DNA of 64,000 nucleotides from VRUE01 sp963702175 (GCA_963702175.1 OY969721.1:1054001-1118000); one strand, 5' to 3'. Counted from the first letter of the stretch, positions 48,844 through 58,087 are shown. The notes: generated by a model not told the origin, from the letters alone. Numbers and translations are program-made.

Positions 48844-51252
48844 GTGACAGTGACCGACCCAGCGACCGTGCGAGGCCTGTCGAGCGCCGAGGCGGCGAAG
48901 CGCCTGCGCCAGCTCGGCCAGCCGCCCGAGACCTCTTCCCGCTCGACCGCCAGCATCGTCGCCGGCAACGTCTTCACGCTCTTCAACGCGATCATCGCCT
49001 TCTTCTTCCTGCTGATCCTCTCCTTGGGGCTGCTCGCCGACGCCGCCTTCGGCGTGATCGCGATCGTCAACTCCTACATCGGCATCCGCCAGGAGCTGAA
49101 GGCAAAGCGCACCCTGGACCAGTTGGCGGTCCTGGTCGCGCCGCAGGCCAGGGTGCTTCGCGACGGCGAGATGCAGAGCCTGCGCGCCGAGCAGGTCGTG
49201 CCCGGAGACGTGATCGAGGTCGAGCCCGGCGACCAGTTGGTCGCCGACGGCGAGGTGATCGCCAGCCGTGGCATGACCCTGGACGAGTCCCTGCTCACTG
49301 GCGAGGCCGACGGGGTCCGCAAGGACGCCGGCGATCGAGCGCTGTCGGGTTCCTTCTGCCTCTCGGGCTCGGGCCAGTACACGGTCGACGCGGTGCGCGA
49401 GGAGAGCTACGCGGGACGGCTCGCGGGCGAGGCGCGGGCCTTCCGCCACCCGCCCTCGCCCCTGCAGGGCGAGGTCAACCGGGTGATCGTCGCCTGCACC
49501 TACGTGATGGCCCCCCTCGCCGCAATCCTCCTCCTCACCTTCCAGCTGCGCAGCGCCGATCTGGTCGAGGCAGCGCAGACGGCGACGGCCGGCCTGGTCA
49601 CGCTGATCCCCGAGGGTCTCGTACTGCTGATGAGCGTCACCTTCGCCGTCGCCGCAGTGCGTCTGGCGCGCAACGGCACCTTGGTGCAACAGATGAGCGC
49701 CACCGAGAGCCTCGCCGCCGTGGACACGATTTGCGTTGACAAGACGGGGACCCTGACCAACGGCGAGCTGCGGCTGCTCGGGATCGAGGTGGCAGAGGGA
49801 ACCGACCCCGAGACGACACGAGAAGCGCTGGGTCGCTTCGCCGCCAGCGCCGGGGACCACAACCGGACCTTGGAGGCGATCGCGGAGAGCTTTCCCGGCG
49901 AGCCGGCCCCGGTCCGTGGGGAAGTGCCGTTCTCCTCGGTCTGGAAGTGGAGCGGGCTGGAGATCGACGGGTCCAGTTACGTCATGGGCGCCCCCGACCT
50001 TCTGGACCGGGCGGGCGCGCTCACCCTCCCTCCCGGCCTGAAGCGCAAGCTCGAGGAGGAGACCGCGGCGGGGCGCCGCGTCGTCGCCTTCGGCGAGTCG
50101 GGCGAGGCACTGCCCGACGACCCCGCCGCCGCAGCGCCGCCCCGCCTGACGCCACTCGCCCTGATCGTGCTGGAAGAGACCCTTCGCCCCGATGCCGCCG
50201 AGACGATCGCCTTCATCCGCGAGGAGGGCGTCGACCTGAAGCTGATCTCGGGCGACGCCCGCGCCACCGTCACCGCCGTCGCCTACGCCGTCGGCGTGCC
50301 GCGCGATGCCGACGTGATCGAGGGACCGGACCTGCCCGAGGACCCCGAGGGGCTCGCCGCGGCAGCGCAGCGCAACGCGATCTTCTGCCGGATCGCGCCG
50401 GAGCAGAAGAAGGCGCTGGTGGAGGCGCTGCGCGCCGCCGGCCGCTACACGGCGATGATCGGCGACGGGGTCAACGACGTGCCGGCCCTGAAGCAGGCGC
50501 GGCTCGCAGTGGCGATGGGTTCGGGCACCCAGGTGACAAAGGGGGTTGCCGACGTGGTGCTGCTCGAGGACGAGTTCGCAAGGCTGCCCCAGGCCGTCGC
50601 CGAGGGACGGCGGATCGCTCGAAACATCCACCGGCTCGGCCGGCTCTACCTGACCAAGTCCGTCTACGCGGCGACGCTGATCCTGCTCGTCGCCGTGCCC
50701 GGCTTCGCCTTTCCTTTCCTCCCACGCCACCTCACCCTGGCCGTCTTCCTGACGATCGGGGTCCCCTCCTTCGTGCTGGCACTGGCGCCCTCCGACGGGC
50801 CGCTCTACCGCGGCCGCCTGCTGCGTGCGCTGGCCGCCTTTGCGGTTCCCGCCGGCGTGGCCACGGCGCTTGGCTCGATCCTCTCCTTCTTCCTCGTCGA
50901 CACCGTCTTCGGCGGCTCGCTGGAGGCGGGCCGGACCGCCGCGACGACGACGCTGATCGTCCTCGGCCTTTGCTTCGTGCTCCTGCTGGAGCGTGGCCCG
51001 GGGCGCGAGCACATCGCGATCCAGAGCTACATGTTGGCGATGGTGGCGGGACTGGGCGCGCTCTTCGCCCTGATCCTGGCGGCGGCGCCTGTGCGCGACT
51101 TCTTCGAGATCGCCCTGCTCGACGCCACCCAGTGGTTCCTCGCCCTGCTATGCGCGGCGATCGGGCTGACAATCGCCAGTCTCTTGTGGCGACTGCCCCA
51201 GATCGAACAGTTGGAAGCGGTCAGTCCCGCGGAGGCAGAACAAACTGGCTGA
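48844..51252 (+). CDS. CtpE-like cation-transporting P-type ATPase
   Basis: 802 residues. DEVIASRGMTLDESLLTGEA is the actuator TGE motif, VDTICVDKTGTLTNGEL the phosphorylated Asp (DKTGT), MIGDGVNDVPALKQARLAVAMG the hinge, and TLIPEGLVLLMSVTFAVAAVRLARN the M4 helix with PEGL. The whole layout, including the opening GLSSAEAAKRLRQLGQ and ASIVAGNVFTLFNAII, matches mycobacterial CtpE, reported as a Ca2+ transporter. There is no CPC or heavy-metal domain, so heavy metal export is unlikely. It starts with GTG. Convergent 32-nt overlap with the thioesterase gene. Confidence 0.88.
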   Translation: MTVTDPATVRGLSSAEAAKRLRQLGQPPETSSRSTASIVAGNVFTLFNAIIAFFFLLILSLGLLADAAFGVIAIVNSYIGIRQELKAKRTLDQLAVLVAPQARVLRDGEMQSLRAEQVVPGDVIEVEPGDQLVADGEVIASRGMTLDESLLTGEADGVRKDAGDRALSGSFCLSGSGQYTVDAVREESYAGRLAGEARAFRHPPSPLQGEVNRVIVACTYVMAPLAAILLLTFQLRSADLVEAAQTATAGLVTLIPEGLVLLMSVTFAVAAVRLARNGTLVQQMSATESLAAVDTICVDKTGTLTNGELRLLGIEVAEGTDPETTREALGRFAASAGDHNRTLEAIAESFPGEPAPVRGEVPFSSVWKWSGLEIDGSSYVMGAPDLLDRAGALTLPPGLKRKLEEETAAGRRVVAFGESGEALPDDPAAAAPPRLTPLALIVLEETLRPDAAETIAFIREEGVDLKLISGDARATVTAVAYAVGVPRDADVIEGPDLPEDPEGLAAAAQRNAIFCRIAPEQKKALVEALRAAGRYTAMIGDGVNDVPALKQARLAVAMGSGTQVTKGVADVVLLEDEFARLPQAVAEGRRIARNIHRLGRLYLTKSVYAATLILLVAVPGFAFPFLPRHLTLAVFLTIGVPSFVLALAPSDGPLYRGRLLRALAAFAVPAGVATALGSILSFFLVDTVFGGSLEAGRTAATTTLIVLGLCFVLLLERGPGREHIAIQSYMLAMVAGLGALFALILAAAPVRDFFEIALLDATQWFLALLCAAIGLTIASLLWRLPQIEQLEAVSPAEAEQTG

Positions 51253-51676
51253 CGATCAGGTTCGCGGCGAGGCGGGGCTCCTCGCCCTCGCGCAGCCGCT
51301 CGATCTTGACCTCGATCACGACCGTGCTCTTGCCGACGTGGAGCGGCTCAGCTCTGGCGACGATCTCGTCGCCGAGCAGGCCGGCGGTGAAGACGTTGAG
51401 CTTCAGCTCGATCGTGGTGAAGTTGTGTTCCGGCGGGATGTTGCGAAAGGTCGCCCAGGCGGCGACGGTGTCACCGAGGGCGGTCCAGACGCCTCCGTGC
51501 ACGTAGCCGCCGGGGTGCAGATGACGTTTGTCGACGACGATCCTCCCCCTGGCGAAGGCGTCCTCGATCTCGAGCGGCTCGATCGACAGGTCGCCCGGAA
51601 AGCTCCCCGGCAGGAAAGCGCGGACGCTCTCGGGAGTGAACGGCGAGCGGTCGCCGGTGGTGGGCGCCTCGGTCAT
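51221..51676 (-). CDS. PaaI-type hotdog thioesterase
   Basis: 151 residues in a hotdog fold. DKRHLHPGGYVHGGVWTALGDTVAAWATFRNIP contains the HGGV segment with Gly and Asp near the catalytic position, followed by TTIELKLNVFTAGLLGDEIVARAEPLHVGKSTVVIEVKI, the paired beta strands of the family. It hydrolyses acyl-CoA thioesters; specificity is unknown. It lies in the cluster with a monooxygenase, crotonase and thiolase, which suggests acyl-CoA breakdown. It ends inside the ATPase gene on the other strand (32-nt overlap). Confidence 0.82.
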   Translation of the reverse strand: MTEAPTTGDRSPFTPESVRAFLPGSFPGDLSIEPLEIEDAFARGRIVVDKRHLHPGGYVHGGVWTALGDTVAAWATFRNIPPEHNFTTIELKLNVFTAGLLGDEIVARAEPLHVGKSTVVIEVKIERLREGEEPRLAANLIVSQFVLPPRD

Positions 51677-51689
51677 CGCGGCGCGGACC

Positions 51690-53177
51690 CTACCCCAGGG
51701 CCCCGGCCATCGCCGGAGCGCTGCTCAACTCGTAGGCGCCCGGCTCGAGCTGCTCCGTACGGCGCCGGTAGGTCGTCCACAGCCATGGCCACTGGCTGGG
51801 ATCGTTGCCGTTCTCGTCGACGTACCAGCTCGTGCAGCCGGTGTGCCAGACCGTGCCCGCGAGGGCGGCGCGCAGCTCTCGGTCGAAGCGCTCCGCCGCC
51901 TCGCGGCGGACCTCGATCCGGTCCGCGTTGGCGCGGTCGAGCTCGCGCAGGGCGGCGATTACGTGGTTCACGCCGGCCTCGATCGTGTAGATGACGGAGC
52001 CTGTGCCGCCGTTCGTGTTGGGCCCGTAGAGCAGAAACATGTTCGGGAAGCTGGGCACGCTCATGCCGAGGTAGGCCCGCGCGACGTCCCCCCACTCCTC
52101 GGCGAGGCTTTGGCCTTCGCGACCGACGATCTCCATCGGCGCCACGAAGTCGTGGGTCTTGAACCCGGTCGCGAGGACGAGCACGTCGGCCTCTCGCTCC
52201 ACCCCGCTCTCGTCTCGGATACCCGTCGGGGTCACCGTGGCGATCGGCTCGGTCACCAGCTCCACATTGGGCCGCGTCAAGGTCGGATACCACTCATCGG
52301 TGAGCATGATCCGCTTGCAGCCGACCTCGTCGGTCGGCGTCACCTTCGCACGCAGCTCGGGGTCCTCGATCGCCTTGCTGATCTGGCGGCGCCCGACGAA
52401 TCGGAACAGTGGCAGCAGCCAGCGGCGTCGGGTCATCGCCGCGGCGCCGACCTCCATGAATGCGAGGATCGAGGCGCGGTCGAGGCGCTGCAGCAGGGGA
52501 AAGCGCTCGAAGAGCCGCTGCGCCCAGCGCGGATAGGCGTAGTCCATCTTGGGGAACGTCCAGCCCGGGGAGCGCTGGTAAACGTCGACCCGCTCGACGA
52601 GCGGCTGGATCGCTGGCACCACCTGGATCGCGGTGCAGCCGGTGCCGAGCACGGCGACTCGCTTGCCGGCCAGGTCGAGTTCCCGAGGCCAGCGCGCCGT
52701 ATGGAAAGCCGGTCCCTCGAAGGATTCGAGCCCTGGCAGCGGCGGGATTTTCGGCACCGAGAGCTGACCGCAGGCGGTAAGCAGGATCTCGGCCTCGTGC
52801 GATCCGGCGCTTGTCTCCAGGCGCCATACGTCCCGGTCATCGTCCCAGCGGGCGCTTTGCACCTCGACACCGGTCCGGATGCGGTCGAGAACCCCGTGGC
52901 TGCGCGCGACCTCCTCCAGGTAGACCTGGATCTCAGCCTGCGGCGCGTAGCGCCGTGACCAGCGCGGGTTGGGCGCGAAGGAGAACTCGTAGAGATGCGA
53001 CGGGACGTCGCAGGCGGCGCCTGGGTAGGTGTTGTGGTGCCAGACGCCGCCGACCCGCTCCGCCTTCTCGAACACGGTGACGTCCTCGTAGCCCTCGCGG
53101 CGCAGCATCGCCGCCGCGCCGACGCCACCGAAGCCGCCGCCTACGATCGCGACTGAGGGACGCCTACTCAAGGCCAA
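51690..53177 (-). CDS. flavin-dependent monooxygenase of the Baeyer-Villiger type
   Basis: 495 residues. Two Rossmann motifs: SVAIVGGGFGGVGAAAMLRREGYEDVTVFEKAERVGGVW (FAD) and GKRVAVLGTGCTAIQVVPAI (NADPH). Between them FEGPAFHTARWP fits the Baeyer-Villiger fingerprint FxGxxxHxxxWP. WHHNTYPGAACDVPSHLYEFSF is also typical. It would oxidise ketones or cyclic substrates with O2 and NADPH, in the cytoplasm or at the membrane. The cluster with crotonase, thiolase and thioesterase suggests degradation of a ring or sterol-like substrate; this is inference. The stop lies 14 nt from the thioesterase start. Confidence 0.9.
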   Translation of the reverse strand: MALSRRPSVAIVGGGFGGVGAAAMLRREGYEDVTVFEKAERVGGVWHHNTYPGAACDVPSHLYEFSFAPNPRWSRRYAPQAEIQVYLEEVARSHGVLDRIRTGVEVQSARWDDDRDVWRLETSAGSHEAEILLTACGQLSVPKIPPLPGLESFEGPAFHTARWPRELDLAGKRVAVLGTGCTAIQVVPAIQPLVERVDVYQRSPGWTFPKMDYAYPRWAQRLFERFPLLQRLDRASILAFMEVGAAAMTRRRWLLPLFRFVGRRQISKAIEDPELRAKVTPTDEVGCKRIMLTDEWYPTLTRPNVELVTEPIATVTPTGIRDESGVEREADVLVLATGFKTHDFVAPMEIVGREGQSLAEEWGDVARAYLGMSVPSFPNMFLLYGPNTNGGTGSVIYTIEAGVNHVIAALRELDRANADRIEVRREAAERFDRELRAALAGTVWHTGCTSWYVDENGNDPSQWPWLWTTYRRRTEQLEPGAYELSSAPAMAGALG

Positions 53178-54078
53178 ACCCCTTCAGGCCGTGATCGCCA
53201 AATGGCTCGTCGCGCTCCCTCACGGCCTCTTTGAAGCCGCCTTCGGCGGCGCGGTGGACGAAGGCGTGGCCCTCCTCGGTGTGGCGGGCAATTCCGTCGA
53301 AGAAGGTGCCGAGCAACTGTGTCTGGTGCAGGCCCTGCGAGTAGAGGGACTGGTTGACCAGCATCTTCATCATCACCAGCTGGTTGACCGGCAGCCGGGC
53401 GACCCGCTCGAGCAGGCGCTCGAAGCGCTCGTCGAGCTCCTCGGCGGGCGCCACCTCGGTCGCCAGCCCCCACTCGGCCGCCTCCTCGCCGGTCAGGGAG
53501 TCGCCGGTCAGGAGCAGCCTCTTGGCCCGCATCGGGCCGACGCGTGCGGCCCAAAGCGCCGTCGTCGGAGAGCCCCAGACCCGCGCCGGTGGGTAGCCGA
53601 TCTTGGCATCGGTGGCGACTACGAGCAGGTCCGAGCAGAGCGCCATGTCGGTGCCACCGGCGACGCAGTAGCCGTGCACCTTGCAGAGCACCGGCTTCTC
53701 GGAGTGGAAGAGACTCATGAAGCCGCGCACGTTGCGCCACATGAACTGGAAGTCGGTGACCGGGTCCCAGTTCGACTCGGGTGCGTGGTTGGCGGCGATC
53801 GTCGCCGGGTCGAGGGGCGACCCCGGCGGCGCCTCTGCCCCATCCACCTCCTCCATCCGCCCCTCCGCTGAGGCAACCAGGTCGTAGCCCCCGCAGAAGC
53901 CGCTGCCATTTCCGGCCAGGGCAATCACATGGACGGCCGGATCGAGATTGGCCCGCTCGACGCACTCGGCGATCTCCACCGGCATCCGCGCCGTGATCCC
54001 GTTCCCCCGCTCCGGCCGGTTCAGCGTGATGCGCGCGACTCGATCGCTGCTCTCGTAGGTCAGCGTCTCGAGCCGCAT
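53164..54078 (-). CDS. enoyl-CoA hydratase/isomerase (crotonase superfamily)
   Basis: 304 residues. VARITLNRPERGNGITARM, VIALAGNGSGFCGGYDLVAS (oxyanion-hole segment) and KPVLCKVHGYCVAGGTDMALCSDLLVVATDAKIGYPPARVWGSPTTALWAARVGPMRAKRLLLTGDSLTGEEAAEWGLATEVAPAEELDERF show the crotonase fold. The usual catalytic Glu pair is partly replaced (GSPTT at the position of the second loop), so hydratase activity is not certain. It overlaps the monooxygenase gene by 14 nt. Downstream of the thiolase, it fits a CoA-ester degradation operon. Confidence 0.87.
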   Translation of the reverse strand: MRLETLTYESSDRVARITLNRPERGNGITARMPVEIAECVERANLDPAVHVIALAGNGSGFCGGYDLVASAEGRMEEVDGAEAPPGSPLDPATIAANHAPESNWDPVTDFQFMWRNVRGFMSLFHSEKPVLCKVHGYCVAGGTDMALCSDLLVVATDAKIGYPPARVWGSPTTALWAARVGPMRAKRLLLTGDSLTGEEAAEWGLATEVAPAEELDERFERLLERVARLPVNQLVMMKMLVNQSLYSQGLHQTQLLGTFFDGIARHTEEGHAFVHRAAEGGFKEAVRERDEPFGDHGLKGFGLE

Positions 54079-54088
54079 CCTTCCTACC

Positions 54089-55249
54089 TCAGTTCATCCT
54101 CTCCACGATCATCGCCTTGCCTTGACCGCCGGCGACGCACATCGTCTCGAGTCCGACCTGGTGGTCGTCGGTCTCCATCACGTTGAGCAGGGTGCCCATG
54201 ATGCGGGCGCCGGTCATCCCGAAGGGGTGGCCGAGGGCGATTGCGCCGCCGTGCGTGTTGAGCTTGCTTTCCTCGATCCCGCACTCGCTCATGATCGGGA
54301 TCACCTGGGCGGCGAAGGCCTCGTTCAGCTCGACCGCGCCGACATCGTCGATCGTCATTCCAGCTCGATCCAACACCTTTTTGATCGCCCCGATCGGGGC
54401 GACCCCCATGTACTCGGGCTCGTTGCCCCAGGTGGCGGCGGTGACGATGCGAGCGCGAGGTGTAAGGCCGAGCTCCTGGGCCTTGGTGTCGCTCATCAGC
54501 AGCACCGCGGCGGCGCCGTCGTTGAGCGGGCACGAGTTGCCGGCGGTGACCCCGCCGCCGCCGAAGGCCTCGGGCAGTTCGGAGAGCTTCTCCAGAGTCG
54601 AGGAGGCGCGCGGGCCGTCGTCCTTGGCGACCTCGGTGCCATCGGGCAGCGTCACCGGGACGATCTCGCGGTCGAAGAACCCGTCCTCCTGCGACTTCAC
54701 CGCCAGTTCCTGTGAGCGCTGTGCGAACTTATCCATGTCGGCGCGGCTGACCTCGTACCTTTCGGCGACGTTGACCGCCGTCAGACCCATGTCGATGTAG
54801 GCGTTGGGCTGGCCGTTCTCGCCGATCAGGTTCGGGTTGCGGTCGTCTGCGCCGGCCGGCTCGGTGCGCTCGTTGAAGCGGCTCACCCACTCGACCCCAG
54901 CGGCAATGTAGACGTCGCCCTCGCCGGCCTTGATCGCGTTGCCGGCGTGGCGGATCGCGTCGAGGCTGGAGGAGCAGTAGCGGGAGACAGTGACGCCGTT
55001 GACCGACTGCGGCAGCTTCTCGGAGAGCAGCGAGATGATGCGGCCGATGTTGAAGGCCTCCAAGCCCTGCGGCATACCGACGCCGCAGAAGACATCCTCG
55101 ACCAGGGCCGGATCGACCCCGGAATTGCGCTCGAGCAGTTGGTCGACCACGTAGGCGCCCATCTCCTCGGGGCGGAGCTGGGCCAGCGAGCCCTTGAAAG
55201 CACGACCGATCGGCGTGCGGACGGTGTCGACGATCACTGCTTCCGGCAT
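54089..55249 (-). CDS. acetyl-CoA acetyltransferase / thiolase
   Basis: 386 residues from the ATG at 55249, preceded by AAGGAG. All thiolase sites are present: the nucleophilic Cys in GVTVSRYCSSSLDAIRHA, NTHGGAIALGHPFGMTGARI with the catalytic His, and METMCVAGGQGKAMIVER with the second Cys. EAVIVDTVRTPIGRAFKGSLAQLRPEEMG is the standard N-terminus. It cleaves 3-ketoacyl-CoA (degradative) or condenses two acetyl-CoA. It is 10 nt upstream of the crotonase start; with it and the thioesterase it forms a beta-oxidation-like set. Confidence 0.93.
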   Translation of the reverse strand: MPEAVIVDTVRTPIGRAFKGSLAQLRPEEMGAYVVDQLLERNSGVDPALVEDVFCGVGMPQGLEAFNIGRIISLLSEKLPQSVNGVTVSRYCSSSLDAIRHAGNAIKAGEGDVYIAAGVEWVSRFNERTEPAGADDRNPNLIGENGQPNAYIDMGLTAVNVAERYEVSRADMDKFAQRSQELAVKSQEDGFFDREIVPVTLPDGTEVAKDDGPRASSTLEKLSELPEAFGGGGVTAGNSCPLNDGAAAVLLMSDTKAQELGLTPRARIVTAATWGNEPEYMGVAPIGAIKKVLDRAGMTIDDVGAVELNEAFAAQVIPIMSECGIEESKLNTHGGAIALGHPFGMTGARIMGTLLNVMETDDHQVGLETMCVAGGQGKAMIVERMN

Positions 55250-55342
55250 GCGGCTTTCTCCTTCAAGTATCGAGGCGGGACGTGAGGGGCGCAGCGTAGT
55301 TGACACAGCTTCCCGGCTGCCCCGTCGACTAGGTTTTGCGGC

Positions 55343-55720
55343 ATGTCGCTAGACGGGCTACGGGCATGGATCGGCGAGGTGGAGCGCAAGCTCGGCATGC
55401 GCACCCGTGTCTTCCTCGTCCTCACGGCGATCGCGATCGGCGGCGCCGGCGCCGGCATCTACCTCGCCCTCGAAGCCTCCGACGAGGCGACCGGCGAGGC
55501 CGACGTCTCGGCGCTCGAAGAACGGATCGACCAGCTCGAATCTCAGGCGACGGGCGAACCCGAAATTGCGCCGCTGGAACTGCAGCTCGAAGAACTGCAA
55601 AAACAGGTCGACCAGCTCGAAGGCAAAGGGGCGGGGGCGGGCGGCGTCAGCGCGACCGGCGGCTCGGGCGAAGTCGAGCCGACCCCCGCGGAACCCCTTC
55701 CGAGCACCAAAGCGAAATAG
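55343..55720 (+). CDS. membrane-anchored coiled-coil protein
   Basis: 125 residues: a cytoplasmic start (LDGLRAWIGEVERKLGM), one membrane helix (RVFLVLTAIAIGGAGAGIYLAL), then an extracytoplasmic coiled coil with heptads (VSALEERIDQLESQ ... LELQLEELQKQVDQLEG) and a Gly/Pro/Thr tail. No family was recognised. Such small anchors often scaffold envelope proteins. It is divergent from the thiolase operon. Confidence 0.65.
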   Translation: MSLDGLRAWIGEVERKLGMRTRVFLVLTAIAIGGAGAGIYLALEASDEATGEADVSALEERIDQLESQATGEPEIAPLELQLEELQKQVDQLEGKGAGAGGVSATGGSGEVEPTPAEPLPSTKAK

Positions 55721-55842
55721 CAGATTCGTGACAAAACGCACGTTATTCGTGCGCATCGTCCCCCACCTCCGTTACATTCGCCCAATCCGACCTCGCGACT
55801 AACCGCGAGATCTGCCGCCAGCGGCAGCGAAAGGAGGCCCTG

Positions 55843-55986
55843 ATGCCTGAGGGTTACTGCGTCAAGGAGCGGAAGAAGGTCGAGATCAAAGACGCCAAAC
55901 AGGTCACGATGAAGAATGGCCGTCCGGCGATCCAAGGCGTCTGCCCCGATTGCGGCACCAAGATCTTCAAGATCGGCAAACTCTAG
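55843..55986 (+). CDS. DUF5679 small zinc-ribbon-like protein
   Basis: 47 residues, beginning MPEGYCVKERKKVEIKDAKQ. A perfect Shine-Dalgarno AAAGGAGG (55829-55836) precedes the ATG. VTMKNGRPAIQGVCPDCGTKIFKIG is the hallmark of DUF5679 proteins, common in actinobacteria and archaea. The second knuckle CPDC is intact, but the first reads YCVKE instead of YCVKC, so one of the four expected metal-binding cysteines is missing. Function unknown. An inverted repeat CTGCCG-CCAG-CGGCAG (just upstream) may shape the leader. Confidence 0.8.
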   Translation: MPEGYCVKERKKVEIKDAKQVTMKNGRPAIQGVCPDCGTKIFKIGKL

Positions 55987-56147
55987 GCAGGAGAGCACAC
56001 CCTCCAGCGGAGGGAGGCGGCGACACTACGTGACGAAAATCACGTCCCGGACTCGACCGGGACTGGATTGTTGATCCTCGGGGTATCCGCGGCACGAAGC
56101 CGCTCACCGACCGGCTGTGCCAATCACCACGATCTAAAGTGTCATCT

Positions 56148-56552
56148 GTGTCGCAGAGACCCCTCGAGCTGATCCTCGCCCGCAACCTGATGTCGGCGCT
56201 TTCCACGCCGGCCTTCCTTGTCGACGAGGGCGGCCTCCTCGTCTTCTACAACGAGGCGGCGGGGATCCTCCTCGGCAAGCGCTTCGAGGAACTCGGCACC
56301 GTCGGTCCCGACGAGTGGGGCTCGCTGTTCGGCCCGTTCGATGGCGAGGGCGAACCGATCCCCTACGACGAGCTGCCCTTGGTGGTGGCGGTTCGCAACG
56401 GCCGCCCCGCCCATTCGACCTTCGCGATCCGCTCGACCGACGGGACGAGCCACCTGGTCGAGGCATCGGCCTTCCCGATCCTCACCGCGCACGGCTCGCA
56501 GGGAGCGATCGCCGTGTTCTGGCCCGCGACTACGAATGGGACCGGGCACTGA
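56148..56552 (+). CDS. PAS-domain sensor protein
   Basis: A single PAS domain of about 134 residues: LMSALSTPAFLVDEGGLLVFYNEAAGILLGKRFEELG is the N-terminal cap and first strands, and GRPAHSTFAIRSTDGTSHLVEASAFPIL the last strands. It has no kinase or output domain, so it may regulate by interaction. A TAAAGT -10-like element (56135-56140) places the transcript start close to the GTG at 56148, compatible with a leaderless message. A GTG at 56139 would add three residues. The next gene (MBL-fold) follows 1 nt after its stop, which makes the two a functional unit. Confidence 0.78.
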   Translation: MSQRPLELILARNLMSALSTPAFLVDEGGLLVFYNEAAGILLGKRFEELGTVGPDEWGSLFGPFDGEGEPIPYDELPLVVAVRNGRPAHSTFAIRSTDGTSHLVEASAFPILTAHGSQGAIAVFWPATTNGTGH

Positions 56553-56553
56553 G

Positions 56554-57435
56554 ATGGAGGTAAAGCTCTGGGGCACGCGCGGCTCGATTCCTTCCCCGGG
56601 GCCGGAGACGATCCGCTACGGCGGCAACACCTCGTGCGTCGGGGTCACCCTCTCCGACGGCTCGCTGCTGGCGCTTGACGCCGGCACCGGCATCCGCAAC
56701 CTCGGCCTCTCGCTCCCCGATGAGCCGACCCGCCTCCATATCCTCCTCACCCACCTCCACCTCGACCACATTCAGGGCCTGGTCTTCTTCGCCCCCGCCT
56801 TCCGTCCTCAGACGGAGATCGTGATCTGGGGCCCGGCCTCGCCGGAGGCCTCGCTGCGCGACCGCATCGGGCGCTACATCTCGGCGCCGCTCTCGCCGGT
56901 TGAGGTGCGAGAGCTGCCCTGCGACGTCTCCTTCCGCCACTGCCCCGAGACCGAGTGGGAGATCGGCTCGGCGCGAATCCACGCCGCCTCGGTCGCCCAC
57001 CGCGGGCCGACGCTCGGCTACCGGATCGAAGACGGCGAGCGCTCCCTCGCCTACATCCCCGACCACGAGCCCGCGCTGGGCGCCGACATCGACGCGCTCG
57101 AAGAGGACTGGATCTCAGGCTTCGCTTTGGCACGCGATGCCTCGCTGCTGATCCATGACGGCCAGTACGCTGACCGCGAGTACCCCGAGCATGTGGGCTG
57201 GGGGCACTCCTCGCTCTCTCACGCCCTCTCTTTCGCCCGCCGCACGAATGCCGAGCGGACCGTGCTCTTTCACCACGACCCGCTGCACTCCGACGAGCAG
57301 CTCGACCAGCTCGGCGAAGAAGCGAAGCAAGCCTGGACCGCGCTCGGGGGCGAGCCCGGCGAGATCGAGCTCGGCGTCGAGGGCGCGAAGTACGAGCCCC
57401 GCGCGCGAGTGCCGAGCGCGACCAGCGCCGGCTGA
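56554..57435 (+). CDS. metallo-beta-lactamase-fold hydrolase
   Basis: 293 residues. MEVKLWGTRGSIPSPGPETIRYGGNTSCVGV is the standard N-terminal segment of this MBL branch. ILLTHLHLDHIQGLVFFAP contains the HxHxDH metal motif, SLLIHDGQYADREYPEHVGWGHSS follows, and VLFHHDPLHSDEQLDQ carries the terminal His ligand. Members are described as phosphodiesterases or RNase Z-like enzymes; specificity is unknown. It is coupled to the PAS gene (start 1 nt after its stop), which suggests a sensed, regulated hydrolase. Confidence 0.88.
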   Translation: MEVKLWGTRGSIPSPGPETIRYGGNTSCVGVTLSDGSLLALDAGTGIRNLGLSLPDEPTRLHILLTHLHLDHIQGLVFFAPAFRPQTEIVIWGPASPEASLRDRIGRYISAPLSPVEVRELPCDVSFRHCPETEWEIGSARIHAASVAHRGPTLGYRIEDGERSLAYIPDHEPALGADIDALEEDWISGFALARDASLLIHDGQYADREYPEHVGWGHSSLSHALSFARRTNAERTVLFHHDPLHSDEQLDQLGEEAKQAWTALGGEPGEIELGVEGAKYEPRARVPSATSAG

Positions 57436-57475
57436 TCTCCAGCAGGCCTCGGCGGGCCGCTACGCTTGCGCTGCG

Positions 57476-58087
57476 ATGTCGTCCACCCCTGGGATCGACG
57501 CGGCGATCGAGCGGTCAGGGCTGGTGCAGGAAGCGCTTGAGACCGCACGGGTTGCGCATGCTGGCCAGTTCCGCAACGGCGCCGAGAGATTCCCCTACAT
57601 CGACCATCCACGAGCGGTCGCAGAGCGGTTGGCGGAGCACGGCGTCTCCGATGAGGTGCTGGCGGCAGCGCTGCTGCACGACGTCGTCGAGGACACCGAG
57701 ACGGAGGTCGACAAGCTGCGCACGCGCTTTGGCGACCAGGTCGCCAACCTGGTCGCGGCGATGACCGAAGACGAGGCGATCGAGGACTACGAGGAGCGCA
57801 AGACCGAGCACCGGCAGCGAGTCGCCGAGGCGGGCACGGAGGTCCTGGCGATCTACGCCGCCGACAAACTGACCAACCTGGTGATGCTGCGCGATGCCTA
57901 CGCGGAGAAGGGTGAGGCGGTCGCCGAGCAGCTCAGCGTTCCGCTGGACCTCAAGGTCTCAGTCTGGGAGGCCGACCTGGACACGCTCTTCGAACAGGCC
58001 CCGGATCTTCCCCTGGTCAAGGAGTTCGCCGATGAAATAGTCGGTTTCTGGGGGGATCGGGTCAGCGGCGTTCGCGCTTCAGGCTGA
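57476..58087 (+). CDS. HD-domain (p)ppGpp hydrolase-like protein (MESH1/SpoT-type)
   Basis: 203 residues. ETARVAHAGQFRNGAERFPYIDHPRAVAERLAEHGVSDEVLAAALLHDVVEDTETEVDKLRTRFGDQVANLVAAMTED is the HD hydrolase region of the RelA/SpoT superfamily, with YIDHP, LLHDVVEDT and the conserved FGDQVANLV. No synthetase domain is present, as in small alarmone hydrolases. Tyr/Arg residues for nucleotide binding (KTEHRQRV) follow. It would lower (p)ppGpp after stress. The ATG at 57476 is chosen because longer frames lack coding character upstream. Confidence 0.85.
   Translation: MSSTPGIDAAIERSGLVQEALETARVAHAGQFRNGAERFPYIDHPRAVAERLAEHGVSDEVLAAALLHDVVEDTETEVDKLRTRFGDQVANLVAAMTEDEAIEDYEERKTEHRQRVAEAGTEVLAIYAADKLTNLVMLRDAYAEKGEAVAEQLSVPLDLKVSVWEADLDTLFEQAPDLPLVKEFADEIVGFWGDRVSGVRASG

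Noticed and set aside
55737..55753. Hairpin CGCACG-TTATT-CGTGCG as a terminator
   Set aside because: No U-tract on the plus strand. On the minus strand it is followed by TTTTGTC, but no gene ends there, so its role is undecided.
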